Notes: generated from the sequence alone by a model not told the origin. Positions 1 through 7,507 are shown, counted from the stretch's first letter. The stretch: DNA of 46,445 nt from an uncultured Eubacteriales bacterium (GCA_934402395.1 CAKRTQ010000019.1:1-46445); one strand, 5' to 3'. Program-made: numbers and translations.

Positions 1-165
1 GCGCTCGATGTGGCAACTGACTGGATTCTTCGGGCAAACACACCCGGCACATACGCCGTGGCAAACGAGAAAATCGGAGAGTTGCTCGACGACTGTACGA
101 ATGACGAAATGTTGAGCCTTCTTCGCATTCTCGAAGAAGTCAAGAAAGCCATGCGGCATAACTGA
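1..165 (+). CDS. C-terminal fragment of an unidentified protein (cut by window edge)
   Basis: The window opens inside a reading frame that runs 54 codons to a TGA at 163-165. The visible part is acidic and helical, ending in a Leu-rich amphipathic stretch followed by a basic tail (KKAMRHN). Tails of this kind are common at the C-terminus of small XRE-type HTH regulators, but the DNA-binding part would lie outside the window, so this is only a guess. No terminator is evident after it. The 180 bases between it and the promoter of the next gene show no clear feature. Confidence 0.5.
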   Translation, partial: ALDVATDWILRANTPGTYAVANEKIGELLDDCTNDEMLSLLRILEEVKKAMRHN

Positions 166-348
166 ATAAGGAACGGCGTTAGCGAGACTGTCAGCCCCGC
201 TTTCGCGTTTGAATGCAAGCGAAGGGCAATTTACAAGCAAACATATAAATCGCGCGTGCGACCGTTTTGACGGCAATGTAAGCCATCAGAATCTGCGCCG
301 CAGGAAACAAAGAAAAAACATAGCGAAACAAAAAGTTCTGAAAATCTA

Positions 349-377
349 TTGACAACGCGTCATTGCTATGGTATAAT
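349..377 (+). promoter_or_regulatory. Sigma-A type promoter of the LexA-family gene
   Basis: TTGACA at 349-354 and TATAAT at 372-377 are separated by exactly 17 bases. Both hexamers match consensus. Transcription would begin at about 384, inside the palindrome at 381-395, and read into the gene starting at 417. Confidence 0.85.
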
Positions 378-380
378 AAC

Positions 381-395
381 AGAACAATGAGTTCT
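381..395. promoter_or_regulatory. Operator-like palindrome over the transcription start
   Basis: AGAAC-N5-GTTCT is a perfect inverted repeat directly downstream of the -10 box. The usual Gram-positive LexA box is GAAC-N4-GTTC, so this is a SOS-box relative with one extra central base. A further GTTCTGAAA copy sits just upstream of the -35 box (about 335-343), matching GTTCTGAAA at 391-399. The position implies autorepression by the adjacent LexA-family protein. Confidence 0.6.
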
Positions 396-416
396 GAAAT
401 TATCAGAGGTGCGTTT

Positions 417-1028
417 ATGAGAGTCATGAGTGAAGAAAAACTGCAAAAGCTCGCGGAGTTTATCAAGCAGTATGCGCGGGACAACAATGGGGAGTCCCCG
501 AGCCTTGCAGATATCATGGAATATATGGGCATGGTCAAGTCGACCGCATATCGGCATATCTTAGAGCTTGAAAAGCGCGGCATCATTTCCTATTCGGGGA
601 AAAACACGCTGGAAACACCCTTGCAGAAGAAAATGCACGTGATGTCCCGCCGTATTCCCGTGGTCGGAATGATCGTGTGCGGCACGCCAGACGAGCAGGA
701 GGAGCATATTTCAAGATACCTTGCCGTTCCGGAGGAGTGGCTCGACGGTGAATGCTTTCTGCTGGAAGCATACGGCGATTCCATGGCGGATATCGGCGTT
801 CATGCGGGCGACCTTGTGCTGGTCAAGAAAACAAATGTCGCAACCGACGGGCAGGTAATCGTTGCGCTTACGGAAGAAGGAAACACACTCAAGCGCCTGC
901 GCTACGAAAACGGCAAGCCTGTGCTGTACGCGGAAAACAGCAGCTACACCGAAAAGCAGCGCGTAATTCACCCGAAAGAGCTGACGATTCAGGGCGTGGC
1001 GCTGAAGGTCATCAAAGATATCGTCTGA
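417..1028 (+). CDS. LexA-family repressor / S24 peptidase
   Basis: The product (203 aa from ATG 417, RBS AGAGGTG just upstream) is a DNA-binding repressor that should inactivate itself by autoproteolysis. Residues ~5-65 form a LexA-like winged helix (SPSLADIMEYMG...). Residues ~80-203 are the S24 domain, with the scissile pair Cys88-Gly89 (VCGTP), the nucleophile Ser122 (YGDSMAD) and the general base Lys159 (GNTLKRL). The Cys-Gly bond is as in UmuD-type proteins, whereas chromosomal LexA usually has Ala-Gly. Together with the non-canonical operator spacing this suggests a dedicated LexA paralogue for an accessory region rather than the master SOS repressor. It probably represses itself through the 381-395 palindrome. 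Confidence 0.85.
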   Translation: MRVMSEEKLQKLAEFIKQYARDNNGESPSLADIMEYMGMVKSTAYRHILELEKRGIISYSGKNTLETPLQKKMHVMSRRIPVVGMIVCGTPDEQEEHISRYLAVPEEWLDGECFLLEAYGDSMADIGVHAGDLVLVKKTNVATDGQVIVALTEEGNTLKRLRYENGKPVLYAENSSYTEKQRVIHPKELTIQGVALKVIKDIV

Positions 1029-1048
1029 AAGGCACAAAGGAGGCATTT

Positions 1049-1468
1049 ATGAAACAATCAGAATACCCGCCGGCAGAGCTGAGATATGGGGAAAACTACT
1101 TGGCAATTGAAGAATGTGTTTTTTACTGTGAAGATGCCAATAAAGGATATCCGTGCAACGCCACTGTCTGGTTGAGAGTAAAATCAGGAACATTTCAGGC
1201 ATACGCTTCCTGCGACTGTGCCACACAGCAATTTTACGACTTTGTGGAGCAGTTGCAGAAGATGTACGAGTTTCAATGTTTCAATGCAACACTCTCGGCA
1301 ATGTACTATGGCAGCTATGTATCGTTGGCATTGGATAAAAAGGGGCATATCAAGGTTGAGGGCAAAATTTTTGATGACGGAATGGAACAGTGCCTGATTT
1401 TTACCTTTACGACCGACCAAAGCACACTGCCGCCGCTCATCAGTGGCTTAAAAAACATGATATCGTAG
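1049..1468 (+). CDS. WapI-family immunity-like protein
   Basis: The product is 139 aa and starts at ATG 1049 behind a strong AAAGGAGG, 20 bases after the LexA-family gene, so the two are probably co-transcribed. It is a small acidic single-domain protein. The pattern of a WLRVKSG strand near residue 40, a GHIKVEGKI strand in the middle, and FTFTTDQSTLPPLI near the end resembles proteins annotated as WapI-family immunity proteins (polymorphic-toxin antidotes). No toxin gene is adjacent, so it would be an orphan immunity protein or a relative with another role. The assignment rests on remembered motif similarity. Confidence 0.55.
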   Translation: MKQSEYPPAELRYGENYLAIEECVFYCEDANKGYPCNATVWLRVKSGTFQAYASCDCATQQFYDFVEQLQKMYEFQCFNATLSAMYYGSYVSLALDKKGHIKVEGKIFDDGMEQCLIFTFTTDQSTLPPLISGLKNMIS

Positions 1469-1511
1469 CAACCAAAAAACGAACAACTGCGCTTGACTGA
1501 AAGGAGAAATT

Positions 1512-2570
1512 ATGACGCTTGAGGAACTAAAGATCCGTCAACTGACAAACCAGCATTTGCTCGCTCCTGCGGACAAATTGACCGTGATGCGCGACCTTTG
1601 CGGCGCGCAGGCGCAGTTTATGACGAACGCTTTGCACTCACTGAAAATCCGTACAAACGACTATGACGAGCAGACCGTTGCCGAGGGACTTGTGAAAAAC
1701 TGGTCTGTGCGCGGCACGGTTCACGTGTTTGCCGAAAGCGATCTGCCGCTGTTTATCCGGTGCAATAACGGGGCGGATTATCGCAAAAACGAATGGCAGG
1801 GATATTCCTTTATGAAAAATCAGCGCCCGTGCTGGGCTTTGACGCCCGAACGGCAGAAATATCTTGCGAAAATCATCCTCTCGGCAGTCACGGAAAGGGC
1901 ATACACGCGCGACGAGCTAAAGGAGCTTTGCCGTGCAAACGGGATGACAAAAATCGAAGAGGATTGTATGTTTGAATCATGGGGCGGCGGTATAAGAGAG
2001 CTTTGTGTGCGCGGCTTTATGAATTATACGGTGCAGGAGAAAAAGCAGTATATCGCCTCGCCCGAGTTCTCTCCGATTCCCGAGGAAGAAGCAAAATTTG
2101 AGATAGCGCGGCGGTATTTTACGAATATTGCACCCGCTACGATACACGACGCTATGTATTATACGGGCGCAAAACAGGCGGAGGTCAAGAATTGGCTTCG
2201 GGACTTGCCTGTCGAGTCATTTGACTTCGGCGGCAGGACATATTATTACATACCAAATGGGAAAACATACGATGGGGACATTCCGCATTGCATTTTCCTT
2301 GCGGGATTCGACCAGCTTATGCTCGGGTATCAGAAAAAGGAAAGCATCTATTTAAAGCCTGAATATTTGCGCGGCGTTTTTAATCTTGCAGGTATCGTTA
2401 TGCCGCCATTGCTCATCGACGGTGATGTGGCGGGGATATGGAAAAACAAAAACGGGAAGCTCGAAATCAAGTGCTTCCGCAGTTTGTCACAAGCCGAAAA
2501 AAGCCATATAGAACAGGCGGCAGATAAGCTGTGGGGCAATATAAAAGCGATAAAATATATCGAGGGATGA
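1512..2570 (+). CDS. Winged-helix protein of the AlkZ/YcaQ (HTH_42) family
   Basis: The product is 352 aa with RBS AAGGAG at 1501-1506. It has the HTH_42 architecture of AlkZ and YcaQ-type DNA glycosylases: an N-terminal segment with GAQAQ (Gln33, Gln35), then VRGTVHVF, and a C-terminal part ending in a DGDVAGIWKNKNGKLEIK hairpin. In characterised members the QxQ motif is catalytic for opening interstrand crosslinks or excising alkylated bases. Its presence here argues for an active glycosylase rather than a merely DNA-binding relative. Placement next to a LexA-family gene fits a damage-response context, though this link is inferred. Confidence 0.75.
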   Translation: MTLEELKIRQLTNQHLLAPADKLTVMRDLCGAQAQFMTNALHSLKIRTNDYDEQTVAEGLVKNWSVRGTVHVFAESDLPLFIRCNNGADYRKNEWQGYSFMKNQRPCWALTPERQKYLAKIILSAVTERAYTRDELKELCRANGMTKIEEDCMFESWGGGIRELCVRGFMNYTVQEKKQYIASPEFSPIPEEEAKFEIARRYFTNIAPATIHDAMYYTGAKQAEVKNWLRDLPVESFDFGGRTYYYIPNGKTYDGDIPHCIFLAGFDQLMLGYQKKESIYLKPEYLRGVFNLAGIVMPPLLIDGDVAGIWKNKNGKLEIKCFRSLSQAEKSHIEQAADKLWGNIKAIKYIEG

Positions 2571-2674
2571 TAGCATTTTTTACACCGCCGACCGTGCCGA
2601 ATGGCGGTCATGACTTCTGTTTTCATTCGGTAATTCGACCAATTGATACAACTAAAAACAGCGAGGACAAAAAC

Positions 2675-3055
2675 ATGTATGAGAGAATGTTGAATCGGAA
2701 CGAAAAACCGACATTCACGCAAATGATGACATATTGCGGTGAGATGGCGACTGTTTTCAAGCAGCTGAACGAATGGATGGCTGCAGAATTTTCAACAGAA
2801 GAAACCGTTACATTTCCATATGGCAACAGTTACGGATGGTGCTTTTCGCACCGAAAAAAAGGCAAACTGATGTGCAACATTTTCCCCGAGGACAATGCAT
2901 TTACGGTTATGCTGAGAATGGATAATTCCCAATTTGCAGCCGCATACGACGATCTATGCGAGTATGCAAGAACTTTGATCGATAACAAATATCCCTGCAA
3001 TGACGGAGGGTGGATCCATTATCGTGTATCGCAAAAAATCGGGTGGAAGACATAA
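2675..3055 (+). CDS. DUF3788 family protein
   Basis: The product is 126 aa. The frame is open further upstream, but ATG 2675 follows GCGAGGAC and gives the typical family N-terminus MYERMLN. Recognisable family features are PTFTQMMTYCG near residue 12, the FPYGNSYGWCFSHRKKGK stretch around residue 45-62, and NKYPCNDGGWIHYRV near the end. The function of DUF3788 is unknown; members are cytoplasmic and common in gut Clostridia. It lies about 100 bases after the AlkZ-like gene and may be read from the same transcript. Confidence 0.75.
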   Translation: MYERMLNRNEKPTFTQMMTYCGEMATVFKQLNEWMAAEFSTEETVTFPYGNSYGWCFSHRKKGKLMCNIFPEDNAFTVMLRMDNSQFAAAYDDLCEYARTLIDNKYPCNDGGWIHYRVSQKIGWKT

Positions 3056-3158
3056 AAAAATTGCTTGCCTTAAAGTGCGGCAGGCGTTGATCTCTCTCGT
3101 GACCGAATGCTAAACACTTGAAAAGTTCCGCATATGCAAATATAAGGATTGAGGTAAT

Positions 3159-3402
3159 ATGGTCGAGCAAAGAAATAAAACGTATTCCCCTTGCGCGTTG
3201 TCCGGTGGACGGCTGTGGAAGAACACTTCTGTACAGCACGAACCCGAAAGAGAAAACCACGGTGACGGTCAGTGTTGCAAAGCCGGATTACAGGGGCAAA
3301 ACGATGCTGTGCCCGCGGTGCAAAACCATGCTTGCCGTGATGAAAAAGCCGAAGGTGGCGCGGGGCTATGTCGCTGTCCCGATTATATCTCAGATCAGCT
3401 GA
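3159..3402 (+). pseudogene. Cys-rich (CPxxxCG / CPRC) small protein, frameshifted after the start
   Basis: ATG 3159 follows a GAGGT ribosome binding site and starts MVEQ, but that frame runs into unrelated sequence. A different frame, entered about 10 bases downstream, encodes KEIKRIPLARCP, then CGRTLLY, DYRGKTMLCPRCKTMLAV and a stop at 3402. This second frame has two paired-cysteine knuckles, as in a zinc-binding protein of ~80 aa. Joining the frames needs two missing bases (likely AA in the A-run at 3169-3171) or one extra base. It is either a pseudogene, a sequencing error, or a gene started from a non-standard codon. Confidence 0.5.
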
Positions 3403-3416
3403 TAAGGAGAAAGAAA

Positions 3417-3796
3417 ATGGAACTGTCAGTATTTTCAAAAGTGTGATCGATCAGGACCGCGCACCCGTCGTGCTGTGCGACCTTAATCACACGATTCTTT
3501 ACATGAACCCCGCTGCCATCCGCAACTATGCCAAGCGCGGCGGAGAAAAGCTAATCGGGCAGAGCCTGCTTGCCTGTCACAACCCGCACTCGCAGAAACT
3601 TATCCAAAGAACGGTCGCTTGGTTCCGCGAAAGCCCGGAGCACAACATCATCTACGAATTCCACAACGAAAAAGACAACCGCGATGTCTACACGGTTGCC
3701 CTGCGTGATGCGGACGGTACGTTGATTGGATACTATGAAAAGCATGAGTACAGAAATCCCGAGACGGCGAAACTGTTTGATTTCGGGGACGAGTAA
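3417..3796 (+). pseudogene. PAS-fold protein, frameshifted nine codons after the start
   Basis: ATG 3417 has a perfect AAGGAGA site and begins MELSVFSKV, then meets TGA at 3444. The rest of the protein is in another frame: VIDQDRAPVVLCDLNHTILY, MNPAAIRNYAKRGG and a PAS-like core to the stop at 3796. Removing a duplicated TG in GTGTGATC (3441-3448) restores MELSVFSKVIDQDRAP. The repaired product would be ~125 aa, a stand-alone PAS domain with the N-terminal Asn-containing strand of the fold. It follows the Cys-rich gene by ~15 bases, so the two formed an operon. A protein lacking the first residues could still start inside. Confidence 0.6.
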
Positions 3797-3918
3797 AAAA
3801 TAACAATCGAAAGTGAGCCATCCTCCCGGCAACGGGACCGGGCATCAGCAGAGAAATCTTCGGACGCGTGATATCATTATTCAATTATAGTCTGAGTTTT
3901 AGAGGAGAAAACATAATT

Positions 3919-4488
3919 ATGGATCTGCAAATTTCAAAGAAAATCATATATGAATCGTTAAAAGGAGAGGGATTTATTCCGATTTCAAACAAACGCCTGC
4001 TTGTAGAAGATCGCGGATTTTATTTGATAGTTGTTGAAAGCGTTCCGTTACGCAAAGTCGGATTCTTGCTTGATATTGGTGTCAAATTTTTGTGGTCGAC
4101 ATATTATGGCATTTCATATGACTATTCATCAGGAAACGACACTCGAATCAATGTACAAAGCAATCCTTTAGGAGCAATTTTATTTGAAAGCAACACAATC
4201 GATACGGATATCCGGCAATTATTAACCGATGCTCATAAGAAAATTGTTGAGTATCGGGAGCTAAGTTCTTTTGATGTGCTTAAAACTAAAATTGAAGCCC
4301 AAAATGATTTTGAGAAGAGCATCCATTCGGACTATGAAGAGATAGATGTCAGTCTGGCTGTGGTAAAAATGTTTTCAGGAGAACATGCTGCAGCAAAAAA
4401 ATCTTGCTTGCTGCAGCAAAATATAACGAGGTGGCGGTTAGTCTGTTGGAACACTTCGATAACATTGAATCTTTTCGGAGTGAATTGA
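3919..4488 (+). CDS. DUF4304-like protein, frame interrupted or shifted at an A7 run
   Basis: The start is ATG 3919 behind GAGGAG at 3902-3907. The first ~160 residues are DUF4304-like: a helix, then strands with GFYLIVVES and IGVKFLWSTYYG. In frame zero the protein ends at 4488 after an unlikely tail. At the A7 run 4395-4401 the -1 frame instead gives ILLAAAKYNEVAVSLLEHFDNI and runs to a TGA at 4569-4571, a sensible helical C-terminus of ~56 residues. The site reads A-AAA-AAA in the correct phase, with AGGAG 13 bases before it. A programmed -1 frameshift is possible; a single-base indel is the simpler reading. Full-length product would be 217 aa. Confidence 0.55.
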   Translation: MDLQISKKIIYESLKGEGFIPISNKRLLVEDRGFYLIVVESVPLRKVGFLLDIGVKFLWSTYYGISYDYSSGNDTRINVQSNPLGAILFESNTIDTDIRQLLTDAHKKIVEYRELSSFDVLKTKIEAQNDFEKSIHSDYEEIDVSLAVVKMFSGEHAAAKKSCLLQQNITRWRLVCWNTSITLNLFGVN

Positions 4489-4589
4489 TAAGTATCATCA
4501 ACAACTGCCGCAAAATGATGTCATGCACACGCAAATTGCCGCTCGCTCCCATAGCACTTCTTGAGTTTTGATTATTAAAACTTTTTGTG

Positions 4590-4626
4590 TAGTTGCAGCC
4601 ATCGGCTTTGCCGGTGGCTGCAACTA
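4590..4626. repeat. Perfect 17-bp stem-loop
   Basis: The arms 4590-4606 and 4610-4626 pair over 17 bp with one G-T wobble and a TTT loop. No convincing T-run follows on either strand, so it is not a textbook intrinsic terminator. It lies just downstream of the DUF4304-like frame and could end that transcript in a Rho-assisted way or protect a 3' end. Confidence 0.7.
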
Positions 4627-4743
4627 TATTCTGCACACACCAACGAGAAAGCACGTAGAAGTAATAAGAATGTTTCTCTTGACAACGCAGTTGAATGGCA
4701 GAAATAAATTTGAGATCGCAAATTTTATGATGCGGGAACAAAG

Positions 4744-4766
4744 AAATCCCCGTCGAAGCGGGGCAA
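4744..4766 (-). terminator. Intrinsic terminator of the minus-strand HTH-TPR gene
   Basis: CCCCG-N6-CGGGG lies immediately downstream of the minus-strand stop codon. On that strand the hairpin is followed by ATTTCTTTG, a modest U-tract. Confidence 0.55.
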
Positions 4767-4774
4767 ACTTAACA

Positions 4775-5560
4775 CTAATTGTTGGCTTTCTTTCGAATCC
4801 CGAGAACAAAATCATTTTCTTTTCCCTCAAAAAGTATATCCAATATCTTCGGTATTTTTTCTTTGTATGCGGGATCATCCTCGGCTTCTGAAAGAGCAGT
4901 CAGATGATATGATAAAAGCCAAGCGAGCGGCTCTATGGCGGACTTGGCGATCCTGGTTTTCTCGGCTTTATCTTTCAAGATGCGCACCAATGCGGTCTCT
5001 CTTGTTTTGTACAGATTCGGTAGTTTGCCGGCATATTCTATGGCTTTCTCGTAATCGCCGTATCTGTAATACGCATCGGATATATTGCACAGTGCAGCGC
5101 CTCTCACCTCCGAATCACCGCAGTAATTCAATATCCGCTCTTGGATCATTATGGACTCCTTTAAGAACCTTCTTTTTTCCTCTTTGGTTCCGTCAAGCCT
5201 CTCAAGTGAAGCGGACAGCTGCATGAGCAAAAGCGCGTTATCCGGATATACCTTCAAAGCATCGCGCATAAGGGATACATTTTCTTTGTGTTTTCCATCA
5301 GCCCTGTTTTCCGCCCATTTTTGATTGATTTCATCAAGTTTGCTTGCGGAAGCTATTTCGTCCATGCCTATCAACTCGTCAACAGATACCCTAAAATAAT
5401 TTGCAAGGGCAGGCAGCATCGTGATATCGGGATAACCGTCACCGCGCTCCCATTTGCTGATCGCCTGATATGAAATTCCGAGATGGGTTGCAACTTCTTC
5501 CTGTGTAAGATCTCTGCTACGGCGTAATTTCTTTAATTTTTCGCCGATCATTAGTTCCAT
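4775..5560 (-). CDS. HTH (XRE) regulator with TPR-like C-terminal region
   Basis: The product is 261 aa. The frame extends upstream, but the ATG at 5560 follows GGAGG and gives a normal HTH start (MELMIGEKLKKLRRS). Residues ~5-60 are a Cro/C1-type HTH (LTQEEVATHLGISYQAISKW). Residues ~85-261 are helical repeats with TPR-like spacing (ALKVYPDNALLLMQL, AYYRYGDYEKAIEYA). Such HTH-TPR proteins often sense peptides or ligands through the repeat region. It is divergent from a second HTH-TPR gene, 290 bases away, that shares the same plan, so the pair may cross-regulate. A family-level function only can be given. Confidence 0.8.
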   Translation of the reverse strand: MELMIGEKLKKLRRSRDLTQEEVATHLGISYQAISKWERGDGYPDITMLPALANYFRVSVDELIGMDEIASASKLDEINQKWAENRADGKHKENVSLMRDALKVYPDNALLLMQLSASLERLDGTKEEKRRFLKESIMIQERILNYCGDSEVRGAALCNISDAYYRYGDYEKAIEYAGKLPNLYKTRETALVRILKDKAEKTRIAKSAIEPLAWLLSYHLTALSEAEDDPAYKEKIPKILDILFEGKENDFVLGIRKKANN

Positions 5561-5605
5561 CGTGTTACCCTCCGTTTTAATTTTAATTCCGACGCGTCTG
5601 AGTAA

Positions 5606-5634
5606 ATTATAAGGTATCAGGCGGGAAAAATCAA
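5606..5634 (-). promoter_or_regulatory. Promoter of the minus-strand HTH-TPR gene
   Basis: On the minus strand TTGATT (5629-5634) and TATAAT (5606-5611) are 17 bases apart. The start codon lies 46 bases beyond the -10 box. Confidence 0.7.
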
Positions 5635-5782
5635 TAACCGCAACATAGACATAGCTCAACTGATTGTAGAATTTTTCTGCAATACAGGTCTGCGGATAAC
5701 TTTCCGATAACTCTTTGGATTTCCGCCGGATATGCTTCTACCACAAGTTTAGTTGTTCAACTTCAACTCAACAGACAGGTTA

Positions 5783-5811
5783 TTGTGTTTGCTCTGCGCT
5801 TCCTTTATAAT
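5783..5811 (+). promoter_or_regulatory. Promoter of the plus-strand HTH-TPR gene
   Basis: TTGTGT (5783-5788) and TATAAT (5806-5811) are 17 bases apart. A perfect 12-bp palindrome, TTGTAGCTACAA at 5816-5827, covers the expected transcription start and is a good operator candidate for one of the two divergent HTH proteins. Confidence 0.65.
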
Positions 5812-5850
5812 ATGATTGTAGCTACAAAGTATAATTGCAGGAGGAAAAAT

Positions 5851-6927
5851 ATGAACCTATATTTAGCAGATAAGTTAAAAGAATTGAGAAGCAAAAGGAA
5901 TGTTTCCCAAGAGAAGCTTGCGCAGTATCTTAACGTTTCATTTCAGGCGGTATCCAAATGGGAAAACGGAAACTCTTACCCCGATATTACGCTTTTGCCG
6001 GATATAGCAAGATTTTTCGGCATAACAGTTGATGAGCTTTTATGTGTTGAAAAGCTGAATGAGGACCAACTTTTTGAAGAATATAGCGTAAAAGCGGGCG
6101 ACCTTTTTCGTGTCGGTAAAAGAGATGAAGCACTTGCGGTCTGGCAGGAGGCATACCGGCAAATGCCGAATAATATCGATGTAAAAGAAATGCTGATGTC
6201 GAGCTATTTTGACACCGATAAAGTCAAATACTTCCGTGAATTCATCGAACTTGCAACAGATATTTACAGCAGTGATGCAGATGGGCAAACTTGTAATATG
6301 TATTATAAAGGGCAAGCAATTTCACAGATCGCGCGATGTTATGCCGAACAAGGAGATATGGAAGCCGCACAAAAATGGGCATTAAAATCTGTACCGATCT
6401 TTGATTCATCCGAAATAATCAGCGCGTTGATTGACGAAGGTGATGACCTGCTTTCCGATGTTGCGTTTTGCACGTATTGGTTTTTGGAGGAACTGTTCTA
6501 TATGGCTGCACGTATAGATAATGATGACGGTATAAAACTTGGTGATGCTTATAAGCAAAGATGCTTTGAGGTTGTGGCAAAAATATTTGAAACTGTATAT
6601 CAGAACGATGATATGGGCTTTGAACAATTGCAGCACCTGTATAATCTCCATCAAGGAATTGCCGGATATGAAGCTGATAGCGGGAAAAATGAAGATACCG
6701 TGCGCCGCCATCTTGAACGCGCCATGGAATGTTGTGAAAAATCGGCATTGGTAAAAAATCACACACTGGCGCATCCGATGCTGTACGGTTGGGATGTCGC
6801 GGATGCGCCGAGTGACAATATGATGAATTTAAAGCTGATGAAGAAAACGCTTGCGGAGAAAATATATGACGACGTTCGTTCCTGCGAGTGGTTTCAAAAG
6901 CTTGAAATGAAAACCGCAGCAATATAA
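5851..6927 (+). CDS. HTH (XRE) regulator with TPR-like C-terminal region
   Basis: The product is 358 aa from ATG 5851 with AGGAGG at 5839-5844; upstream in-frame starts are ignored because they lack an RBS and precede the promoter. Residues 3-60 are an XRE HTH (VSQEKLAQYLNVSFQAVSKW), almost the same motif as in the divergent neighbour. The remaining ~290 residues are helical repeats (RVGKRDEALAVWQEAYRQMP, CYAEQGDMEAAQKWAL). Architecture suggests a cytoplasmic ligand-responsive regulator. The palindrome at 5816-5827 is a likely autoregulatory site. It ends 23 bases before a strong bidirectional terminator. Confidence 0.8.
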   Translation: MNLYLADKLKELRSKRNVSQEKLAQYLNVSFQAVSKWENGNSYPDITLLPDIARFFGITVDELLCVEKLNEDQLFEEYSVKAGDLFRVGKRDEALAVWQEAYRQMPNNIDVKEMLMSSYFDTDKVKYFREFIELATDIYSSDADGQTCNMYYKGQAISQIARCYAEQGDMEAAQKWALKSVPIFDSSEIISALIDEGDDLLSDVAFCTYWFLEELFYMAARIDNDDGIKLGDAYKQRCFEVVAKIFETVYQNDDMGFEQLQHLYNLHQGIAGYEADSGKNEDTVRRHLERAMECCEKSALVKNHTLAHPMLYGWDVADAPSDNMMNLKLMKKTLAEKIYDDVRSCEWFQKLEMKTAAI

Positions 6928-6949
6928 AAAGCACCGCAATAAACAATGA

Positions 6950-6986
6950 AAAATGTTCCCGAAGGCATCGCCTTCGGGAACATTTT
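6950..6986 (+). terminator. Strong intrinsic terminator
   Basis: A perfect 17-bp stem (6950-6966 with 6970-6986) has a 3-nt loop, an A-run on its left flank and TTTT at its right end. It ends the HTH-TPR transcript and could act on both strands. Confidence 0.85.
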
Positions 6987-7316
6987 ATGTTATACGATTC
7001 AAAACAAGCAAATCTGCCGTAGCAGAAGCAACCAAACGCTTCGCATCTGTTCCAATTGTGATCAAACATATGGTCAAAAAATTTTCGGGGTCTCGTGCGG
7101 TGCGAAAGCGGCGGAAAAACACCCGATTTTACCTCGAAAACACAAAAAACAAAGCCGAAAACGAAGCTTTCCGGACGCTCCAAAACGGTTTTTCGTAGAA
7201 GATTCCGGAATAAATTCGTAGAAAATTCGTAGAAGAATTGCGGCGTCGGACCCGCGCTCGGAAACGAAAATGAATCCGTTGTGCAAAACCAACAAAAAAG
7301 AGGCTGTTTGGATAAG
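6987..7316. other. Non-coding gap with a short direct repeat
   Basis: No credible gene is visible in these ~330 bases; the open frames lack ribosome binding sites and domain-like sequence. The one structure seen is the nonamer TTCGTAGAA, present three times at 7192-7200, 7215-7223 and 7226-7234. Confidence 0.4.
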
Positions 7317-7363
7317 AAAAAGCCCTCGAATTTGTGCATTTTGCACTAAACCCGAAGGCTTTT
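7317..7363 (-). terminator. Terminator of the tRNA-Pro gene
   Basis: Directly 3' of the tRNA on the minus strand, AAAAAGCC and GGCTTTTT arms enclose an inner stem (GTGCA..TGCAC). The T-run lies at the end of the hairpin. Confidence 0.75.
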
Positions 7364-7439
7364 TGGTCTGAGTGACACGACTTGAACGTGCGGCCTCTAC
7401 CACCCCAAGGTAGCGCGCTACCAACTGCGCCACACCCAG
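7364..7439 (-). tRNA. tRNA-Pro (anticodon GGG), CCA encoded
   Basis: The minus strand folds as a full cloverleaf of 76 nt. The acceptor arms are CTGGGTG and CACTCAG, the D arm carries GCGCAGTTGGTAGCGC, and the anticodon stem-loop is CTACC-TTGGGGT-GGTAG with anticodon GGG. The T arm is GCACG-TTCAAGT-CGTGT, the discriminator base is A, and CCA is encoded at 7364-7366. A consensus promoter lies 40 bases upstream and a hairpin terminator follows, so it is a stand-alone transcription unit. Confidence 0.93.
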
Positions 7440-7478
7440 ATACCTATTTTATTTCGTTCTCTTTTTGAACGCTTAAAT

Positions 7479-7507
7479 ATTATAGCACGTATTTGCTCTT
7501 AAGTCAA
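7479..7507 (-). promoter_or_regulatory. Promoter of tRNA-Pro
   Basis: On the minus strand TTGACT (7502-7507) and TATAAT (7479-7484) are 17 bases apart; the mature tRNA starts 40 bases downstream of the -10 box. Confidence 0.8.

Noticed and set aside
4568..4891. Plus-strand frame of 107 codons after the DUF4304-like gene
   Set aside because: No RBS, it runs through two hairpins and overlaps the 3' end of a well-supported minus-strand gene.
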